The notes below the pieces were generated by a model. That model was not told the DNA's origin, searched no databases, and worked only from the letters and a program-made list of their open reading frames with translations. A stretch of DNA of 64,000 bases. It comes from JAGOPY01 sp964619555. Its GTDB lineage: Bacteria > Bacteroidota > Bacteroidia > Bacteroidales > JAGOPY01. Positions 61,900 through 64,000 of the stretch are shown here, piece by piece (the first letter of the stretch is position 1; the number at the start of each line of letters is the position of its first letter). The stretch is from the NCBI GenBank assembly GCA_964619555.1, contig CAZUDV010000019.1, positions 4,622 to 68,621 on the forward strand, given 5' to 3'. A program made the translations under genes and the position numbers.

Positions 61900-63858
61900 T
61901 CAACCCATTCCGGATCTCTCTTCCCGGAGTTTTTCCAGGTCGATATTCAGACTTTCCCATAACGCTACTTTGGCATCAATTTCCTGACGAAGAACAGAAT
62001 ACTTCAGGTAAACATTGCTGATATCTTCCTCTTTATCAAGTTTCTCCGGGTCATTCAGCTTTTCATTCAATAACTTGAGTTCATTCTCAAGCCCTGCGAT
62101 CTCCTCTTCACACCTGGCAACCTGGCTGTTAATTTTCCGGATATCCCGGTCCAGTTGTTTCCGGGATTCATAAAGTTGTTTATTATCTTTAGAGAGTCCA
62201 TCATGACCATCTGAATCTCTATTTTTATTGATTTCCAGTTCTTTCAGTGTACGAAGCCGCCTTGATTCCAGGAAATCATAAATATCCCCGATGTATTCCC
62301 TAATTTTCCTGTCGCGAAACTCAAAAACCTTGTTGGTCAGTCCTTGAAGGAAATCCCGGTCATGTGACACCAGGATGAGGGTGCCTTCATAATGCAACAG
62401 GGCATTTTTCAGGATGTCCTTCGATTGCATATCCAGGTGATTGGTCGGTTCATCGAGCACCAGGAGATTAGCAGGGGTAAGCAGCAGTTTGGCCAGGGCC
62501 AGCCGGGCCTTCTCCCCTCCTGACAACACCCTGACCTTTTTGTCGATCTCATCTTCCCCGAACAGGAACCCCCCGAGGATGGCACGGATACGGGTACGGA
62601 TTTCACCAACCGCAACCCGGTCGATCGTATCGAAGACCGTCAGTTCCGGGTCCAGCATCTCTGCAGGATTCTGGGCATAATAACCGATTTTGACGTTATA
62701 ACCGATCTTCAGCATGCCTTCATGGTCCAGGGAACCAGTAATGATCCTGGCCAGCGTGGTCTTTCCTTCCCCGTTCCTCCCGACGAATGCGATGCGGTCA
62801 CCCTTGATCGCTGCAAAATTGAGCCTGTCCAGCACCAGTTTTTGACCGTATTTTTTAATCAGTTCGGAAGCTTCGACCACCACTTTGCCAGATGGGGGTG
62901 CGGGTGGAAAGCGAAAATGAATGGAGGAAGTATCCTGCTCATCTATTTCTATTTCCTCCATTTTCTCCAGCATTTTAATCCTGGACTGGACCTGACGGGC
63001 TTTGGTATTCTTATACCGGAACCGCTCGATAAACCGCTCAATCTGCCTGACCTGTCGTTGCTGGTTATTATAAGCGGCTATCTGGCCTTCCAGGCGGTTT
63101 TCCCTTAAGGTGACATATTCTGAATAACTGGCTTTGTAATCGTATATCCTTCCGAGTTCTATTTCTACCGTGCGGGTTGTAATATTATCGAGGAAGGCCC
63201 GGTCATGTGAAACGAGAACCACCGCTCCGGGATAATCTATAAGAAAGGATTCCAGCCATTGGATAGATTCAATATCCAGGTGATTGGTAGGTTCATCCAA
63301 AAGGATAAGGTCCGGTCGTTTCAGCAGGATCTTGGCGATTTCCACACGCATTTGCCAGCCCTGGCTGAATTCTTTCAGTGGCCTGTAAAAATCATCTTTT
63401 GTAAATCCGAGACCGGTGAGAACTTTTTCAACGTCTTCGGCCAGAGTATGTCCGCCCAGTATCCTGAACTTCTCATTCAGGTCTGATAACCGGTCGACCA
63501 ATTGATGGTAGGATTTGGAATGATAATCCTCGCGGTGGGTTATTTCTTCTGATATTTCATGGATTCGATGCTCCAGGTCGCGAATCTCCTGGAAGGCAGT
63601 GGAGGCTTCATCGATTACAGTGCGGTGGTTTTTAAGATGCATTTCCTGCGGCAAATAGCCTTTTGATTTATCATTCGGAATAATGATCTCACCTTCATCA
63701 GGGGATTGAAGGCCCATGATGATCCTGAGCAAGGTCGTTTTACCGCTGCCGTTCTTACCGACGAGTCCGATCCTGTCCTTTTGATTGATGATAAAGCTCA
63801 CATTCCGGAACAGCGGGGTGCCGCCAAACTGAACCGTGATATTTTGAACCGAGAACAT
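61900..63858 (-). CDS. ABC-F family ATPase
   Basis: A 652-residue cytosolic tandem ABC ATPase, likely acting on ribosomes. Domain 1 has Walker A GLVGKNGSGKTT, signature FSQGWQMR and LLDEPTNHLD. Domain 2 has AFVGRNGEGKTT, signature LSGGEKAR and LVLDEPTNHLD. The linker (about residues 230-310) is charged and helical. A C-terminal coiled coil (about 535-652) ends the protein. There is no membrane domain. The subclass resembles Uup/YdiF-type factors, for which translation rescue or antibiotic protection has been shown in relatives; which applies is unknown. Confidence 0.94.
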   Translation of the reverse strand: MFSVQNITVQFGGTPLFRNVSFIINQKDRIGLVGKNGSGKTTLLRIIMGLQSPDEGEIIIPNDKSKGYLPQEMHLKNHRTVIDEASTAFQEIRDLEHRIHEISEEITHREDYHSKSYHQLVDRLSDLNEKFRILGGHTLAEDVEKVLTGLGFTKDDFYRPLKEFSQGWQMRVEIAKILLKRPDLILLDEPTNHLDIESIQWLESFLIDYPGAVVLVSHDRAFLDNITTRTVEIELGRIYDYKASYSEYVTLRENRLEGQIAAYNNQQRQVRQIERFIERFRYKNTKARQVQSRIKMLEKMEEIEIDEQDTSSIHFRFPPAPPSGKVVVEASELIKKYGQKLVLDRLNFAAIKGDRIAFVGRNGEGKTTLARIITGSLDHEGMLKIGYNVKIGYYAQNPAEMLDPELTVFDTIDRVAVGEIRTRIRAILGGFLFGEDEIDKKVRVLSGGEKARLALAKLLLTPANLLVLDEPTNHLDMQSKDILKNALLHYEGTLILVSHDRDFLQGLTNKVFEFRDRKIREYIGDIYDFLESRRLRTLKELEINKNRDSDGHDGLSKDNKQLYESRKQLDRDIRKINSQVARCEEEIAGLENELKLLNEKLNDPEKLDKEEDISNVYLKYSVLRQEIDAKVALWESLNIDLEKLREERSGMG

Positions 63859-63877
63859 GCTTTACCGTTATTTGCCG

Positions 63878-63885
63878 CAAAAATA
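63878..63885 (-). promoter_or_regulatory. ABC-F -7 promoter box
   Basis: The minus strand reads TATTTTTG, a perfect -7 element, 19 bases upstream of the ABC-F ATG at 63858. Confidence 0.5.
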
Positions 63886-63901
63886 TGGAAATTACAAATA
63901 A

Positions 63902-63932
63902 AAAGGCCGGTCACCTGAGGTAACCGGCCTTT
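63902..63932. terminator. Terminator of the gene cut by the right edge
   Basis: AAAGGCCGGT (63902-63911) and ACCGGCCTTT (63923-63932) form a perfect 10-pair stem with a small inner hairpin. It lies 21 bases after the stop of the minus-strand gene at the edge, with an A-rich and T-rich flank. Confidence 0.8.
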
Positions 63933-63953
63933 AGTTATCGAATGCTCTTCAGA

Positions 63954-64000
63954 TTATCTCTGAACGGTCAGTGTGCGGGTGGTCACACCGGCGGCCGTCT
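63954..64000 (-). CDS. C-terminal end of a probable T9SS cargo protein (partial)
   Basis: A minus-strand frame enters from the right edge and ends with TAA at 63954-63956. The visible residues are AAGVTTRTLTVQR. An ending of the form TRTLTVQ fits the last strand of a type A T9SS sorting domain, and the terminator just downstream supports a real gene end. Too little is present to name the protein. Confidence 0.45.
   Translation of the reverse strand, partial: TAAGVTTRTLTVQR

Noticed and set aside
63106..63920. Antibiotic-resistance call for the ABC-F gene
   Set aside because: The sequence resembles housekeeping Uup/YdiF-type factors; nothing visible marks it as a resistance protein.

Overview
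The window comes from a member of the Bacteroidota, most likely an uncultured Bacteroidales-type organism. Three lines of evidence agree. First, -7 promoter elements of the TAnnTTTG type recur ahead of genes. Second, many proteins belong to Bacteroidota families: T9SS type A sorting domains, FISUMP, DUF4136, DUF3822, DUF2795, a short AMP nucleosidase and a TonB receptor with a carboxypeptidase-like N-terminus. Third, the initiator tRNA lacks an encoded CCA. No strain-level identification is possible from the sequence alone.

Region 1-2871 is the right end of an integrated element. It holds a type IV AbiE toxin-antitoxin pair (toxin gene cut by the window edge), a tyrosine recombinase, and a 3' fragment of a tRNA-Pro(GGG) gene that marks the attachment site. 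The original tRNA terminator follows at 2885-2918. Region 2956-5788 is sparse: a 34-codon gene remnant, a FISUMP lipoprotein and a leucine-rich T9SS cargo that share an upstream box, then about 550 bases without a convincing gene.

Region 5789-31117 is mostly housekeeping. It contains trxB, a CDF metal transporter and purL; an envelope pair (DUF4136 lipoprotein and a beta-barrel); an exported MsrB-MsrA fusion with a membrane methyltransferase-like protein, an esterase and an SDR; an acyl-CoA ligase; holA and amn; a conserved block around rsmD; a minus-strand run with an ATR, a LolD-like ATPase and a methyltransferase; and dnaK. panB and an initiator tRNA follow. The tRNA is trailed by a broken second tRNA copy and a palindromic repeat at 32258-32456.

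Region 32509-50244 carries a large secreted M6 protease, pirin, the GTPases era and der, a dihydroorotase and a DPM-type glycosyltransferase. It also carries a three-gene surface operon: lamin-tail protein, TonB receptor and phospholipase D-fold enzyme with OB-fold domains. This operon looks like an extracellular degradation and uptake unit and is the most interesting candidate system here. A terminator-capped small reading frame sits alone at 36596-36719.

Region 50386-64000 holds mfd, aspartokinase, a pyrophosphate-type phosphofructokinase, an RND/MMPL exporter, rfbA, a polyprenyl synthase, an ABC-F protein and the last codons of another probable surface protein. Convergent gene pairs throughout are packed tail to tail, often overlapping, with no separate terminator.
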